Shown one piece after another: positions 43,006-52,384 of a stretch of 64,000 nucleotides of DNA; positions within the stretch are counted from its first letter, which is position 1, and every line of letters starts with the position of its first letter. Source of the DNA: Streptomyces iranensis. GTDB taxonomy: Bacteria; Actinomycetota; Actinomycetes; Streptomycetales; Streptomycetaceae. Location of the stretch: assembly GCF_017874715.1 (NCBI RefSeq), contig NZ_JAGGLR010000039.1, positions 1-64,000 of the forward strand, in the 5' to 3' direction. Below the pieces are notes generated by a model. The model was not told where the DNA came from. It searched no databases and saw only the letters and a program-made list of their open reading frames with translations. Made by a program: the position numbers and the translations under genes.

Positions 43006-44829
43006 TCACCCCACCAGCTTCCGCAGATCGATCGACTCCGCCATCGCCCGCAACCCCGCGTCGCCCGGGTGCAGATGGTCCCCGCTGTCATAGGCGGGCA
43101 GGATCCGCGCCGGGTGCTCGGGGTCCCGCACCACCGCGTCGAAGTCCAGCACGGCGTCGAGCGCCCCGCCGCTGTCCCGGATGAAGGCGTTGACGGCCGA
43201 GCGCCGAGCGTCCGCGTCCGCCGTGCACAGCGACTCGCCCTCGCACGGGGCGATGGTCGCCCCGACCACCCGCAGCCCGCGCTCCCGCATCCGCGCCGCG
43301 ACCGACCGCAGACCCGCGATCAGCTCCTCGGCCGAGCTGCCCCACCGCAGATCGTTGATGCCCTGGAAGACGACGACCGTACGGGCCCCGGTCTGGGCGA
43401 GCACATCCCGCTCCAGCCGGTGCTGGGTGCTGACCCCGCCGGTGTCCGTGGAGACGCCCTCTCCCGGATAGCGGTCGGCCACCACGCGGTTGGCGGAGAT
43501 GCCCGCGTTGAGCACCCCGTACGCCGGGACCTCGGACTGTCCGCGCAGCCGCCGCGCGAGCACATCGGGCCAGCGGCGGTTGGCGTCATTGGTGGACTTG
43601 GTGCCGTCGGTGATCGAGTCGCCGAGCGCCACCACCGAACCCGGCCCGCCCCGCACATCGATCCCGGTCAGGAACGGCCAGGTGGTGAGGGTGCCGGTGT
43701 AGGACTCGGCCCCCGGCTCGGCGGTCCGGTCACCGCTGCCCGCCGCGCTCAGATACGACCGCTGGGTGGCCTGGCTGTGCACCGGCACCGCCGCGACCGG
43801 ACCCGGCAGATGGAAGCTCACCAGCAGATTGGCGTCCGCCGGAACCGGGAAGTCCACCGGATCGCTGAACACCTGCGCGCCCGCGGGGATCGAGGTCCCC
43901 GGCTGCCCGCCGAACGTCAGCGGCACCGGTGGCGCCTGCGCCGCCGCGCCGCTCGCCTGGAGCGCGACCGTCGCATGGCCGATCTCCACGGGGGACGCGG
44001 CGAAGGTGTTCTCCAGCCGGACCCTGGCCCTCGGCCCGCCCGCGCTGGTGTGCACCACCAGCCGCAGCGTCTGATCGGTCCACGGCCCCACCTTGGTGTA
44101 CCCGGCGGTGCTCGCCGCCCAGCTCCCGGTCCAGCCGTACGCGGGCTGCCGCAGTGACGCGGCGAAGACATGGAGGTCGGCCGCCGGGCCCGGGTCCCTC
44201 GGCAGCACCACCGACGCGATCTCGTGGCCGCGCTTCAGCGGCACCGTCACCGCGTACAGCCGGGCCGTCTCCTGCCGCTGCCCGGCGGCGGTGTTGAGAT
44301 GAGGGAGGCCCACGGCCTTGGTGGCGGCGGGGCCCGCCCGCCAGTCCGGTGCGCTCAGCGTGTACGGATGGCTCGACCCGTCGCGGTAGCGCACCGTTCC
44401 GACACCGCTCGCCCCGGCGCCGGGCCCGTTCGGCGAACTGCTCGCCACCAGGAAGGTCAACGCCTCGCCCCGGCCGCGCAGCCGCACCGCCTGGCCGTCG
44501 GCGATCACATTGTCCGGCCGTGCCCCCGCGCTCCTCGGCCAGGTCAGCCGCGCCGCGTCCAGGGCGATATCGCGCCCCGGCGTCCAGCCGGCGGCCCGCA
44601 GATCCTGCGCGGAGAGCGAGGCACCCGCGCCGTCGAAGTCGGCGTCACCCGGGCGGGTGTCATCGCTGACCGCCCGGTTGTCGAAAAGCCGCTCCAGAGG
44701 GAGCGGCTTGTGGGTCGGCACACCGGCCGGTGCGGCGGCCGGTGCGGCGGAGGAGGGTGGTGCGAGCAGTGCGAGGGCGACACCTCCCGCGACGATCCCG
44801 GCGGTCGTCCACGGTCTCGCGACGCGCAT
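43006..44829 (-). CDS. Secreted SGNH/GDSL hydrolase with N-terminal beta domains
   Basis: A 607-residue secreted protein. I use the ATG at 44829 (GAGAGGGG, 6 bp spacing), which starts the signal peptide MRVARPWTTAGIVAGGVALALLAPP. Residues about 45-190 form a beta domain (DADFDGAGASLSAQDLRAAGWTPG) like modules attached to glycoside hydrolases. A second segment (RLVVHTSAGGPRARVRLEN) precedes the SGNH domain at about 385-607, with GDSITDG (Ser), NAGISANR, GINDL and DHLHPGDAG (Asp-His). It is probably an esterase acting on acylated polysaccharide; the true substrate is unknown. It converges on xthA. Confidence 0.9.
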   Translation of the reverse strand: MRVARPWTTAGIVAGGVALALLAPPSSAAPAAAPAGVPTHKPLPLERLFDNRAVSDDTRPGDADFDGAGASLSAQDLRAAGWTPGRDIALDAARLTWPRSAGARPDNVIADGQAVRLRGRGEALTFLVASSSPNGPGAGASGVGTVRYRDGSSHPYTLSAPDWRAGPAATKAVGLPHLNTAAGQRQETARLYAVTVPLKRGHEIASVVLPRDPGPAADLHVFAASLRQPAYGWTGSWAASTAGYTKVGPWTDQTLRLVVHTSAGGPRARVRLENTFAASPVEIGHATVALQASGAAAQAPPVPLTFGGQPGTSIPAGAQVFSDPVDFPVPADANLLVSFHLPGPVAAVPVHSQATQRSYLSAAGSGDRTAEPGAESYTGTLTTWPFLTGIDVRGGPGSVVALGDSITDGTKSTNDANRRWPDVLARRLRGQSEVPAYGVLNAGISANRVVADRYPGEGVSTDTGGVSTQHRLERDVLAQTGARTVVVFQGINDLRWGSSAEELIAGLRSVAARMRERGLRVVGATIAPCEGESLCTADADARRSAVNAFIRDSGGALDAVLDFDAVVRDPEHPARILPAYDSGDHLHPGDAGLRAMAESIDLRKLVG

Positions 44830-44991
44830 ATGTGTCCCCTCTCGCAACCAACCAACCAACCCGACCGGCGATTCGACAGGTGCCCGGAGAACGTATGGAG
44901 GCAGGTGGGTGTCGTCAAGACAAGCATCGGGTCACAGCTCATACCGCGCGCCCTGTGGTGCGCCGGTGGCCTGGATGCCACGCTGAGCGGT

Positions 44992-45432
44992 ATGAACATC
45001 TCCTTCTTGGGCAACTGGCGCAAGCGACGTGGCCCCGCCTCGGGCGCGGCCCTGATGGGTGCCCAGGAGGAGGACCCCCAGGGTGTCGCCCAACTGCTCT
45101 CCGAATGCGAACTCCTGCGCGCGCGGGCCTCCGACGCGGGCATCGGGCTCGATGACTCCACGGCCTCCCTGGAGGCGCTGGACCAGATGGCGCCGCGCTG
45201 GCGCGACGACCCGGACGAGCTCCCCTGGCTCGGTAACGATGCCGGACTCTACCTGGGCACGGTCATCGTCCGCACCGTCCCCGGGGCCGTCTGGCAGGTG
45301 TGGCCCAACGGCCGACCCGTCGTCAGGCTGGCCTCCGGCCGCGAGGTCGACGTCGTGGAGGCCGGTCAGCAGTGGGCGGCCGACGGCGCCCCCGAACTCT
45401 GCCAGCGCTATGCCGAGGTCGCGGAGGCGTAG
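44992..45432 (+). CDS. Small conserved protein (DUF6278-like)
   Basis: A 146-residue protein, starting MNISFLGNWRKRRG. The core has EALDQMAPRWRDDPDELPWLGNDAGLYLGTVIV and RLASGREVDVV. It has no signal or membrane segment. It resembles the DUF6278 family of Streptomyces (from memory); no function is known. Starts at an ATG 162 bp from the divergent esterase. The open frame upstream of the ATG is shadow sequence. Confidence 0.7.
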   Translation: MNISFLGNWRKRRGPASGAALMGAQEEDPQGVAQLLSECELLRARASDAGIGLDDSTASLEALDQMAPRWRDDPDELPWLGNDAGLYLGTVIVRTVPGAVWQVWPNGRPVVRLASGREVDVVEAGQQWAADGAPELCQRYAEVAEA

Positions 45433-46263
45433 GGGGCGCCTGACGGGTTGTGGACCCCTGCGGCACGCTGTCCCCCACCCCACCCCTCCCCAAAACTGGA
45501 ACTCCGCCCCAGCCCCCGCACCGGGGCTCCGCCCCAGACCCGGGGCTCCGCTCCAGACCCCGTGCCGGGGTTCCGCTCCAGGCCCTGGGGCTGCGCCCCA
45601 GCTCCCGGCGCTGTGCCCCAGGCCCCGTACCGGGGTTCCGTCCTAGCTCCCGGGGTTTCGCCCCAGACCCCGGGGTTTCGCCCCAGACCCCGGGGCTTCG
45701 CCCCAGCTCCCGTACCGGGGCTTCGCCCCAGCTCCCGCACCGGGGCTTCGCCCCAGTTCCCGGGGTTTCGCCTCAGCCTCCGTGCCGGGGTTTCGCTCCA
45801 GCCCCCGTACCGGGGCTCTGCCGCAGACCCCGGGGTTTCGCCCCAGCCCCCGCACCGGGGTTCCGCCCCAGCCCCCGCACCGGGGCTTCGTCCCAGATCC
45901 TGGCCGGACGGCACGGAGGTGGGCGGCCGGGCGCCCGTTTATCCGCCGCGTCGGCGGGCCGACGGCGATCAGCCCGCCGGTGCAGGTGTTCACGCCATCG
46001 CCGCCCGCCGCGAACAGCGCCTGACCCGCGGATGCCTGGCCCACTGCTCACCGCAGCGACGGTCGGCTCGTCGACGCCGGGGTCCAGGGGCGGAGCCTCT
46101 GGTTACGGGAAGGGGCGGGGAGGGGAGCAGCCCGCCAGCCACCCCCCCCGTGGGCCCTGTCGGGCGGTATACGGCCATCGATGCGTGTCCGTACCCAATG
46201 CTCCGCAGTTGTCCGGATAGCTTGCGCTGACCGGGACACAGCGGAAGGCGGGTGGGGCCGGGT
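45433..46263. repeat. Large GC-rich hairpin-repeat array, no gene
   Basis: From about 45485 to 45900 there are around twenty degenerate units of 15-30 bp, alternating CCCCAG with CCCG and CCGGGG-TTTCG elements; many can fold as GGGG-TTTCG-CCCC stems. A 'cggggtccaggggcggag' module and an AAGGGGCGGGGAGGGG tract follow at 46078-46125. The same modules occur at 16.0-16.3 kb and 51.5-51.7 kb. All three frames read as Pro/Arg-rich repeats, a composition effect. The last 100 bp must hold the promoter of the glutamate-type transporter but I see no clear one. Confidence 0.75.
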
Positions 46264-47010
46264 ATGGCCGTCGGTGAGCCGTTGATCGAGCTGCGCGGCG
46301 TCAACAAGCACTTCGGCGCGCTGCACGTTCTGCGGGACATCGAGCTCATCGTCGGACGCGGCGAAGTCGTCGTGGTCATCGGCCCCTCCGGCGGCGGCAA
46401 GTCCACCCTGATCCGGACCATCAACCGGCTGGAGACCGTCCAGTCCGGCTCCATCGTCGTCGACGGCCGTCCGCTGCCCGAGGAGGGCAAGGAGCTGGCG
46501 CGGCTGCGGGCCGAGGTCGGCATGGTCTTCCAGTCGTTCAACCTCTTCGCCCACCGCACCGTGCTGGCCAATGTGATGCTCGGTCAGACCAAGGTCCGCC
46601 GCCGCGCCAAGCAGGACGCCGAGCGGCGCGCCCGCGAGCTGCTGGGCCGGGTCGGACTCGCCGACCAGGCCGGGAAGTTCCCCGCCCAGCTCTCCGGCGG
46701 CCAGCAGCAGCGGGTGGCCATCGCCCGCGCACTGGCGATGGATCCGAAGGTGATGCTCTTCGACGAGCCGACCTCCGCCCTCGACCCCGAGATGATCAAC
46801 GAGGTGCTGGAGGTGATGCGGCAGCTCGCCCAGGAGGGGATGACGATGGTCGTGGTCACCCATGAGATGGGCTTCGCCCGCTCCGCCGCGAACCGGGTGG
46901 TCTTCATGGCCGACGGCGGGATCGTCGAGGACCGTACGCCGGAGGAGTTCTTCCGATCCCCGGAGAGCGAGCGCGCCCGGGACTTCCTGTCCAAGATCCT
47001 CAAGCACTGA
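46264..47010 (+). CDS. Amino-acid ABC transporter ATP-binding protein (GluA/GlnQ-type)
   Basis: A 248-residue ATPase with Walker A GPSGGGKST (about 40-48), Q-loop FQSFNLFAH, signature LSGGQQQR, Walker B VMLFDEPTSALD and switch VVVTHEMGFA. These are the hallmarks of polar amino-acid importers. A GTG 12 bp upstream is an alternative start. First of four co-directional genes (ATPase, binding protein, two permeases), the order of the actinobacterial gluABCD glutamate uptake system. Confidence 0.94.
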   Translation: MAVGEPLIELRGVNKHFGALHVLRDIELIVGRGEVVVVIGPSGGGKSTLIRTINRLETVQSGSIVVDGRPLPEEGKELARLRAEVGMVFQSFNLFAHRTVLANVMLGQTKVRRRAKQDAERRARELLGRVGLADQAGKFPAQLSGGQQQRVAIARALAMDPKVMLFDEPTSALDPEMINEVLEVMRQLAQEGMTMVVVTHEMGFARSAANRVVFMADGGIVEDRTPEEFFRSPESERARDFLSKILKH

Positions 47011-47015
47011 GCCGG

Positions 47016-47954
47016 GTGATGACGGACATGAGGCGTCTGCGCCGTGCGACCGCCGCCCTCACCACGGCCCTGACCACGGTCCTGGTCGTGCTGCTCGTGC
47101 CCGGCTGCGGCAAGGAGGGCAGCCCGCCCGCCAAGGGCCCCCGGGCCGAGAAGCTGCCCACCTACAAGGTGGACACCGAGTTCCGGCTGCCCGCCTCGCC
47201 CACCTGGCGCCGGGCCGAGCGCCGCGGCCATCTCACCGTCGGGGTCAAGGAGGACCAGCCCTATCTGGGCGAACGGGACCCAGCCACCGGCCGCTACTCG
47301 GGCTTCGACATCGAGATCGCCCGTATGATGTCCGCCTCCCTCGGCTTCGCCCCGGGCACCATCCGCTACCAGACCATCGCCTCCGCCAACCGCGAGACCG
47401 CCCTCCAGAGCGGCCAGATCGACTACTACGTCGGCACCTACACCATCAATCCGCTGCGCAAGCGGCTGGTCGGCTTCGCCGGGCCGTACTTCATGGCCGG
47501 TCAGTCGCTGCTGGTGCGCACCGACGAGGACGACATCCACGGCCCCGAAGACCTCGCGGGCAGGACCGTCTGCTCGGTGGCCGGCTCCACCCCGCTCCAG
47601 CGCATCCAGGCCGACTACCCCAAGGCCCACGCGGTCGCGTACGACACCTACTCGGTGTGCGTGGACAACCTGCTCAGCTTCCAGGTGGACGCGGTGACCA
47701 CCGACAACACCATCCTGCTCGGCTACGCGGCCAAGGCCCCCGAGGAGCTGAAGGTGGTGGGCCGGCCCTTCTCCAAGGAGCCGTACGGCATCGGCGTGCC
47801 CAAGCGGGACAACGCGCTGCGCTTCGCGCTGGACGACGCGATCCTCTTCCACGAGCGCAACGGCGACTGGAAGAAGGCGTACGACGCGACCCTCGGCCTC
47901 TCCGGGGTGCCCGCCCCCAAGCCGCCGCCCATCGACCGCTACCGCACCGGCTGA
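47016..47954 (+). CDS. Glutamate-type ABC transporter substrate-binding lipoprotein
   Basis: A 312-residue lipoprotein; lipobox VPGC (Cys31 from the first possible start). It is a type-II periplasmic binding protein: GHLTVGVKEDQPYLGERDPATGRYSGFDIEIARMM overall, SGQIDYYVGTYTINPLRKRLVGFAGPYFMAGQSLLVR, and AGRTVCSVAGSTPLQRI. Similar to GluB of actinobacteria. Starts at GTG 47016, ATG 47019 or ATG 47028 are possible; the short 5-bp gap to the ATPase gene favours translational linkage. Confidence 0.92.
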   Translation: MMTDMRRLRRATAALTTALTTVLVVLLVPGCGKEGSPPAKGPRAEKLPTYKVDTEFRLPASPTWRRAERRGHLTVGVKEDQPYLGERDPATGRYSGFDIEIARMMSASLGFAPGTIRYQTIASANRETALQSGQIDYYVGTYTINPLRKRLVGFAGPYFMAGQSLLVRTDEDDIHGPEDLAGRTVCSVAGSTPLQRIQADYPKAHAVAYDTYSVCVDNLLSFQVDAVTTDNTILLGYAAKAPEELKVVGRPFSKEPYGIGVPKRDNALRFALDDAILFHERNGDWKKAYDATLGLSGVPAPKPPPIDRYRTG

Positions 47955-47964
47955 AGGCCACCCC

Positions 47965-48609
47965 ATGGACGTGCTCACCCAGAACTTCTCGCTCTACGGC
48001 AAGGGCTTCCTCGGCACCGTGCAGCTGACCGTCTACGCCTCGCTGCTCGCCCTCGCGCTCGGCATCCTCATGGCCGCCTTCCGGGTGGCGCCGGTCGCCT
48101 CGCTGCGCGTGTTCGGCACCGTCTGGGTGTCGGTGCTCCGCAACACCCCGCTGACGCTGCTGTTCTTCGCGGTGATGCTGGGGCTGCCGCGCTTCGGTCT
48201 TGTGCTGCCGTTCACGGTCTTCGCGGTGATCGCGCTCGGCTGCTACACCTCGGCCTTCATCTGCGAGGCGGTGCGAGCGGGCATCAACACGGTGCCGGTG
48301 GGGCAGGGCGAGGCGGCCCGCAGCCTGGGCATGACGTTCGACCAGACGCTCAGCGCGGTGGTGCTGCCGCAGGCGTTCCGCACGGTCATCCCGCCCATCG
48401 GCTCGACCCTGATCGCGCTCGCCAAGAACTCGGCCATCGCCGGGTCGTTCAGCGTCACCGAGCTGCTCGGCACCTACAAACCGCTCAACGAGCGGGGCTA
48501 CAGCATCATCTGGTCCTTCGTCTGGATCGCCGCCGGATACCTGATCATCACCCTCGCCATCAGCGCGATCTTCTCCGTGCTGGAGCGGCGCTGGGGAGTG
48601 CCGCGATGA
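47965..48609 (+). CDS. Amino-acid ABC transporter permease (GluC-type)
   Basis: A 214-residue HisM-type permease with about five membrane helices. The EAA-like coupling loop is RAGINTVPVGQGEAARSLGMTFDQTLSAVVLPQAFR overall. It forms a heterodimer with the next permease. It starts 10 bp after the binding-protein stop, and its stop overlaps the next ATG (ATGA). Confidence 0.93.
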   Translation: MDVLTQNFSLYGKGFLGTVQLTVYASLLALALGILMAAFRVAPVASLRVFGTVWVSVLRNTPLTLLFFAVMLGLPRFGLVLPFTVFAVIALGCYTSAFICEAVRAGINTVPVGQGEAARSLGMTFDQTLSAVVLPQAFRTVIPPIGSTLIALAKNSAIAGSFSVTELLGTYKPLNERGYSIIWSFVWIAAGYLIITLAISAIFSVLERRWGVPR

Positions 48610-49478
48610 CCGCCCCCGCGACCACCAGCGCCCTCTACGACGTCCCCGGGCCCCACACCCGGCGGCGGCACCGGATGTACGCGCTGGCCGGGACGGCCGT
48701 GCTGCTGGTCCTGCTCGGCTGGATCGTCTATCTCCTCATCCACACCGGCCAGTTCGCCTACCGTAAGTGGATGCCCTTCGAGTACAAGGGCATCCAGGAG
48801 CTGCTGCTGAACGGGCTCGCGGGCACCCTCAAGGCGTTCGGCATGGCCGCGGTCCTCTCGCTCGCCCTCGGCGGGGTGCTCGCCGCCGGGCGGCTCTCCG
48901 AGCACCGCCCGCTGCGCTGGGTGGCCACGCTGGTGGTGGAGTTCTTCCGGGCGATGCCCGTACTGGTGATGATCTTCTTCGTCTTCGTGGCGCTGCGGGT
49001 CCAGCCGCTGCCCGCCCTGGTCACCGGGCTGACGCTCTACAACGGCTCGGTGCTGGCCGAGGTGTTCCGGGCCGGGGTGAACTCGGTGGACCGCGGCCAG
49101 CGCGAGGCGGCGTACTCGCTCGGCCTGCGGAAGACCCAGGTCATGATGTCCGTGCTGGTGCCGCAGGGGGTGCGGGCGATGCTCCCGGCCATCATCAGCC
49201 AGCTGGTGGTGGCCCTGAAGGACACCTCGCTCGGCTTCCTCATCACCTATGAGGAGTTTCTGCACGCCGGAAAGCTGATCGCGTCCAATCTCGACTACGA
49301 CCTGCCGTTCATCCCGGTGGTCATGGTGATCTCACCCATCTACATCGGGATGTGCATGCTGCTGTCGTGGTTCGCCAACTGGGTGGCCAAGCGGGAGCGG
49401 CGCAGTGTGAAGACCCGTCAGGTCGAGGTCGCCGCAGCCGAACCGGCCGCCCCGATGCCGGGGGACACCCGCGACTGA
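48606..49478 (+). CDS. Amino-acid ABC transporter permease (GluD-type)
   Basis: A 290-residue permease. A cytoplasmic N-terminal stretch with a first helix (AGTAVLLVLLGWIVYLLI, about 27-45) precedes the HisM core, whose coupling loop is RAGVNSVDRGQREAAYSLGLRKTQVMMSVLVPQGVR overall. The C-terminal 35 residues are soluble. Larger than its partner, as for GluD of Corynebacterium. Completes the four-gene importer. Converges on the S15 peptidase gene after only 7 bp. Confidence 0.93.
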   Translation: MTAPATTSALYDVPGPHTRRRHRMYALAGTAVLLVLLGWIVYLLIHTGQFAYRKWMPFEYKGIQELLLNGLAGTLKAFGMAAVLSLALGGVLAAGRLSEHRPLRWVATLVVEFFRAMPVLVMIFFVFVALRVQPLPALVTGLTLYNGSVLAEVFRAGVNSVDRGQREAAYSLGLRKTQVMMSVLVPQGVRAMLPAIISQLVVALKDTSLGFLITYEEFLHAGKLIASNLDYDLPFIPVVMVISPIYIGMCMLLSWFANWVAKRERRSVKTRQVEVAAAEPAAPMPGDTRD

Positions 49479-49485
49479 ACCGGCT

Positions 49486-51123
49486 TCAGTCGCGGACCGG
49501 AATCGTGAGGTGGGACGGGTCCGAGTCCGGGGACGAGAACGTGAGATGGGCGCCGTCGGGGTTGTGCTCGATGTAGAGCGGGTCGACGGTGTCCATCACC
49601 AGCGCCAGCCGGTGACCTGCCGGGACGTCGTACGCGGTGGAGAACAGCTCCAGGTCCACTCCGGAGGGCGTGCCCGGGGTGCGGTCGTGGAAGGTGAACG
49701 GGGCGTGGGTGATGAGCTTGCCGACGCCCAGCGGGCCCACGTCGTACAGATACGCCGCGGCCGTACCGTCGGAGCGGTCACTGGTCACGGTGGTGTGGAG
49801 CTGCACGGTGCCGCGGACGCGCTGCTCGCGGGCGTAGGCCCCGGTCTGCCAGACGGCCGCGTAGGACCGGGGCAGCAGCGGGATCGAGGCGAGCGGCGGG
49901 AGCTTCAGGAACTGGTCGAGGGCCCCGCCGAGCAGCACGGTTCCGGCGTTGGCGCCGGAGTCGTGGTTGGCGGTGACCTTCTCGGTGCCGGCGAGCGGGA
50001 CGCGGCGCTGCTCGGAGGGGACGGCCGACCAGCTGGGGTAGCCCTCGTAGCCGTCTCCGTCCGCCGTACGGGACGTCAGCTGCACCGGCGCCTGGCGGTC
50101 GATGCCGTTGCGCTCGCCCTTGAGGTAGCGGTCGAGCCACTGCCGGGCGTGGGTCCAGGTGGTGTTGGGCAGTCCGAGCAGCCCGGTGAACTCGGCGGTG
50201 GCGTGGTCGCCGGGCCGCAGCTCCAGCCGCTTGGGGCCGGTCAGCTTCTCGAAGAAGTCGGCGTAGCTGTTGGGCGGGAAGATCGAGTCACCCCAGGAGT
50301 TGCCCAGCATGATGGCCGCGCCATTGGCGTTGATCCGGTCGAGGTAGGTGGCGGCGGAGCGCTTCTTGCCCCAGGCGATCAGATCCTTCTCCTTGGCGAG
50401 GTTGGAGGAGAAGAAGTCGTCGAGGATCTGCTGGAACTCCTCGCTGGGCCGGCCGGTCAGCGTCCCGGCCCCGGCGAGCAGCCCGGCGGCCTGGGCGTGC
50501 TGGGTGCGGCCGCTGTAGATCGAGCCGACCAGGTCCGCCCAGCCGCTCATGGCCACCACGGCCTTGATCCGCGGGTCGGCACCGGCCGCGAGCAGGCTGA
50601 TCCCGGCGCCGTAGGAGAGCCCGGCCATGCCGATGTGGTCGGGGTCGGCGGGGGTGTTGGCGAGCGCCCAGTCGACGACCTTGGAGGCGTCGGCGATATC
50701 GGGCGGCCCGGCCGTCTCGATCCTCCCGCCGGACTGCCAGAAGCCGCGGGTGTTGTAGGTCAGCACCACATAGCCGGTTTCGGCGAGCTTCTTGGCCTGG
50801 GCGAGATATTCGACCTGGGGAAGGGACCAGCTGGTGGGCAGGACGACGAGGGGGAGGCGGTGCGAGGCGTCGGCGTTCGAGGGGGCCACGACGTTGGCGG
50901 CCAGGTTGACGCCGCCGTCGCCGGGGATGTCGACGAAGCGGATGGAGACGCCGGAGGAAGTAGTGGCGGTGGAGGCGGCTGTGGTGGCGGTCGGGGCCGA
51001 TGCCGGTGCCGCGGCGGCGGCGGTGGCGGTGGAGGGAGCGAGACCGAATGCCGCTCCGGCCATGACGGTGGCGGAGAGGGCGGCGGCGGTCGTGGGGCGG
51101 AGGGTTTTTCGGGCAGGGGTCAC
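49486..51123 (-). CDS. Secreted S15/CocE-type peptidase or acyl hydrolase
   Basis: A 545-residue secreted alpha/beta hydrolase. The signal peptide (about 1-37) is followed by an Ala/Thr/Pro linker encoded by simple repeats. The catalytic domain has GLSYGAGISLLAAGADPRIKAVVAMSGW (nucleophile Ser), a conserved Asp region NGAAIMLGNSWGDSIFP, and a His near RPGDHATAEF. The C-terminal beta domain is the X-Pro dipeptidyl-peptidase C domain. It is similar to other Streptomyces 'CocE/NonD' hydrolases, many of which are prolyl peptidases. The specific substrate is unknown. Confidence 0.88.
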   Translation of the reverse strand: MTPARKTLRPTTAAALSATVMAGAAFGLAPSTATAAAAAPASAPTATTAASTATTSSGVSIRFVDIPGDGGVNLAANVVAPSNADASHRLPLVVLPTSWSLPQVEYLAQAKKLAETGYVVLTYNTRGFWQSGGRIETAGPPDIADASKVVDWALANTPADPDHIGMAGLSYGAGISLLAAGADPRIKAVVAMSGWADLVGSIYSGRTQHAQAAGLLAGAGTLTGRPSEEFQQILDDFFSSNLAKEKDLIAWGKKRSAATYLDRINANGAAIMLGNSWGDSIFPPNSYADFFEKLTGPKRLELRPGDHATAEFTGLLGLPNTTWTHARQWLDRYLKGERNGIDRQAPVQLTSRTADGDGYEGYPSWSAVPSEQRRVPLAGTEKVTANHDSGANAGTVLLGGALDQFLKLPPLASIPLLPRSYAAVWQTGAYAREQRVRGTVQLHTTVTSDRSDGTAAAYLYDVGPLGVGKLITHAPFTFHDRTPGTPSGVDLELFSTAYDVPAGHRLALVMDTVDPLYIEHNPDGAHLTFSSPDSDPSHLTIPVRD

Positions 51124-51655
51124 GATGGCTCCTGGGATGGCTCCTGGTGGGGGATGCCGTGGGGGCAGGGGAGCACCGGTGCTTGTGACCTGACGGTAAC
51201 TCGGGTGTTTACCGGCGGTAATAGCGCGGTAAGTTACGCATGGGTAACGATAGAGGGTCGTGGTCGGCTGCCGGGGCCGGCCCGGCCCGGGGCGCTATCC
51301 GGGGGCCGGGCCCGCCAGGGTCCGGCCCCGCCCAATTCCGCTGGTGCGGAAGCCCCCGCCGACCGCCGGGCTTTGGCCTTGCGGCGAGCCCCGGCGCCGG
51401 GCCGACATTCCTCCCCGGGGCGAACTCCGGCCTCGGGTCCGGCCCTGGCCCCGGGCTGGGCCCAGAGCCCCATGCTCAGGGGGTGTCCGACGGATCGCGA
51501 CGCCTGCGGTGGGCTGTTCCCCTCCCCGGCCCTTCCCGACACCTGACGATATGCGGCTCCGCCGCGTGTGGGGCTCCGCCCCAGACCCCGGGGCCCAGGG
51601 GTGGACGACGGTCGCATCTGCTGACGTGGTCGACGCCCCGGGCGGCGGCCGCAAA
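51124..51655. repeat. Non-coding region with dispersed GC-rich modules
   Basis: Directly upstream of the peptidase (51124-51240) is AT-richer sequence (CGGTAACTCGGGTG...GGTAATAGCGCGGTAAGTTACG region, with repeated GGTAA units) that probably holds its promoter. From 51270 to 51655 there are dispersed modules shared with 16.0-16.3 and 45.4-46.1 kb: 'cgacgcctgcggtgggctgttcc' (about 51498), 'tatgcggctccgccgcgtg' (51551) and 'ggggctccgccccagaccccgggg' (51570). I see no gene. Confidence 0.65.
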
Positions 51656-52366
51656 TCAAGCCCGTCCGGCGCTTGAGGACCGGGGTCCAGGGGCGGAGCC
51701 CCTGGTAGCGGGAAGGGGCGGGGAAGGGGGTCCCTCCCGTACGGCGTACTCGAGCATCGGCGCGCCGAGCATCTCCTCGATGGCGTCGAGGAGTTCCGTC
51801 ACGGCCTTGGCGATGGCGTCGGGGCGCTCGCCCGCCGTGACGCGCCGTCCGATATCGCCGAAGATCAGTGAGTGATAGCCGCTGATCTGGGCGGCCACCA
51901 CGCGCGGCAGCGGATCCTCCGGCGCCGCGCCGGTCTCCTCGGCGAGCACGGCGGCCAGTTCGTCGTTCATCCGGCGGCCGAGCTCCTCCAGCCGGGCCAC
52001 CAGCGTGGGGGCGGCCTGCATCATCGCGAAGAACGGGCCGAAGCCCTCGGTCAGCCCCAGCGAGCGGTCGCGCCGCTCCACCTCCTCGCGCAGCCGGTCC
52101 AGCACCGCCTGGGCGGCGGACCGGCCGGGCGGGCGGTCGCGCGCGATGTCGGCGAGCCGCCGCGGGGACGCCTGGTCGGGCGGCAGGACCAGATCCTCCT
52201 TGGCCGGGAAGTAGTTGTAGACCGTGTTGACGGACACCTCCGCGGCCTCGGCGACCTCGGCGACCGTGACCCGGTCGAAGCCGCGCTCCAGGAACAGACC
52301 GGTGGCCACGTCCGCGATCCGCCGGCGCGTACGGCGCTTGTGCTTCTCCCGCAGTCCTTCGCTCAT
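51656..52366 (-). CDS. TetR-family regulator, C-terminus running into a repeat
   Basis: A 236-residue regulator from the ATG at 52366. The HTH (KRRTRRRIADVATGLFLERGFDRVTVAEVAEAAEVSVNTVYNYFPAKEDL overall) spans about 12-60. The ligand domain is helical to about residue 210 (ELLDAIEEMLGAPMLEYAV). The last ~25 residues (REGPPSPPLPATRGSAPGPRSSS) are translated from a dispersed GC-rich repeat at 51660-51740, so the original stop has apparently been lost. It is divergent from the DrrAB-type exporter, the obvious target. Confidence 0.88.
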   Translation of the reverse strand: MSEGLREKHKRRTRRRIADVATGLFLERGFDRVTVAEVAEAAEVSVNTVYNYFPAKEDLVLPPDQASPRRLADIARDRPPGRSAAQAVLDRLREEVERRDRSLGLTEGFGPFFAMMQAAPTLVARLEELGRRMNDELAAVLAEETGAAPEDPLPRVVAAQISGYHSLIFGDIGRRVTAGERPDAIAKAVTELLDAIEEMLGAPMLEYAVREGPPSPPLPATRGSAPGPRSSSAGRA

Positions 52367-52384
52367 GGCTGTCAGTGTAGCCCG

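Noticed and set aside
45448..46230. Long Pro/Arg-rich open frames (about 260 residues) on the plus strand
   Set aside because: All frames are open across the GC-rich repeat array and encode the same short repeat in shifted forms; no ribosome site or family similarity.
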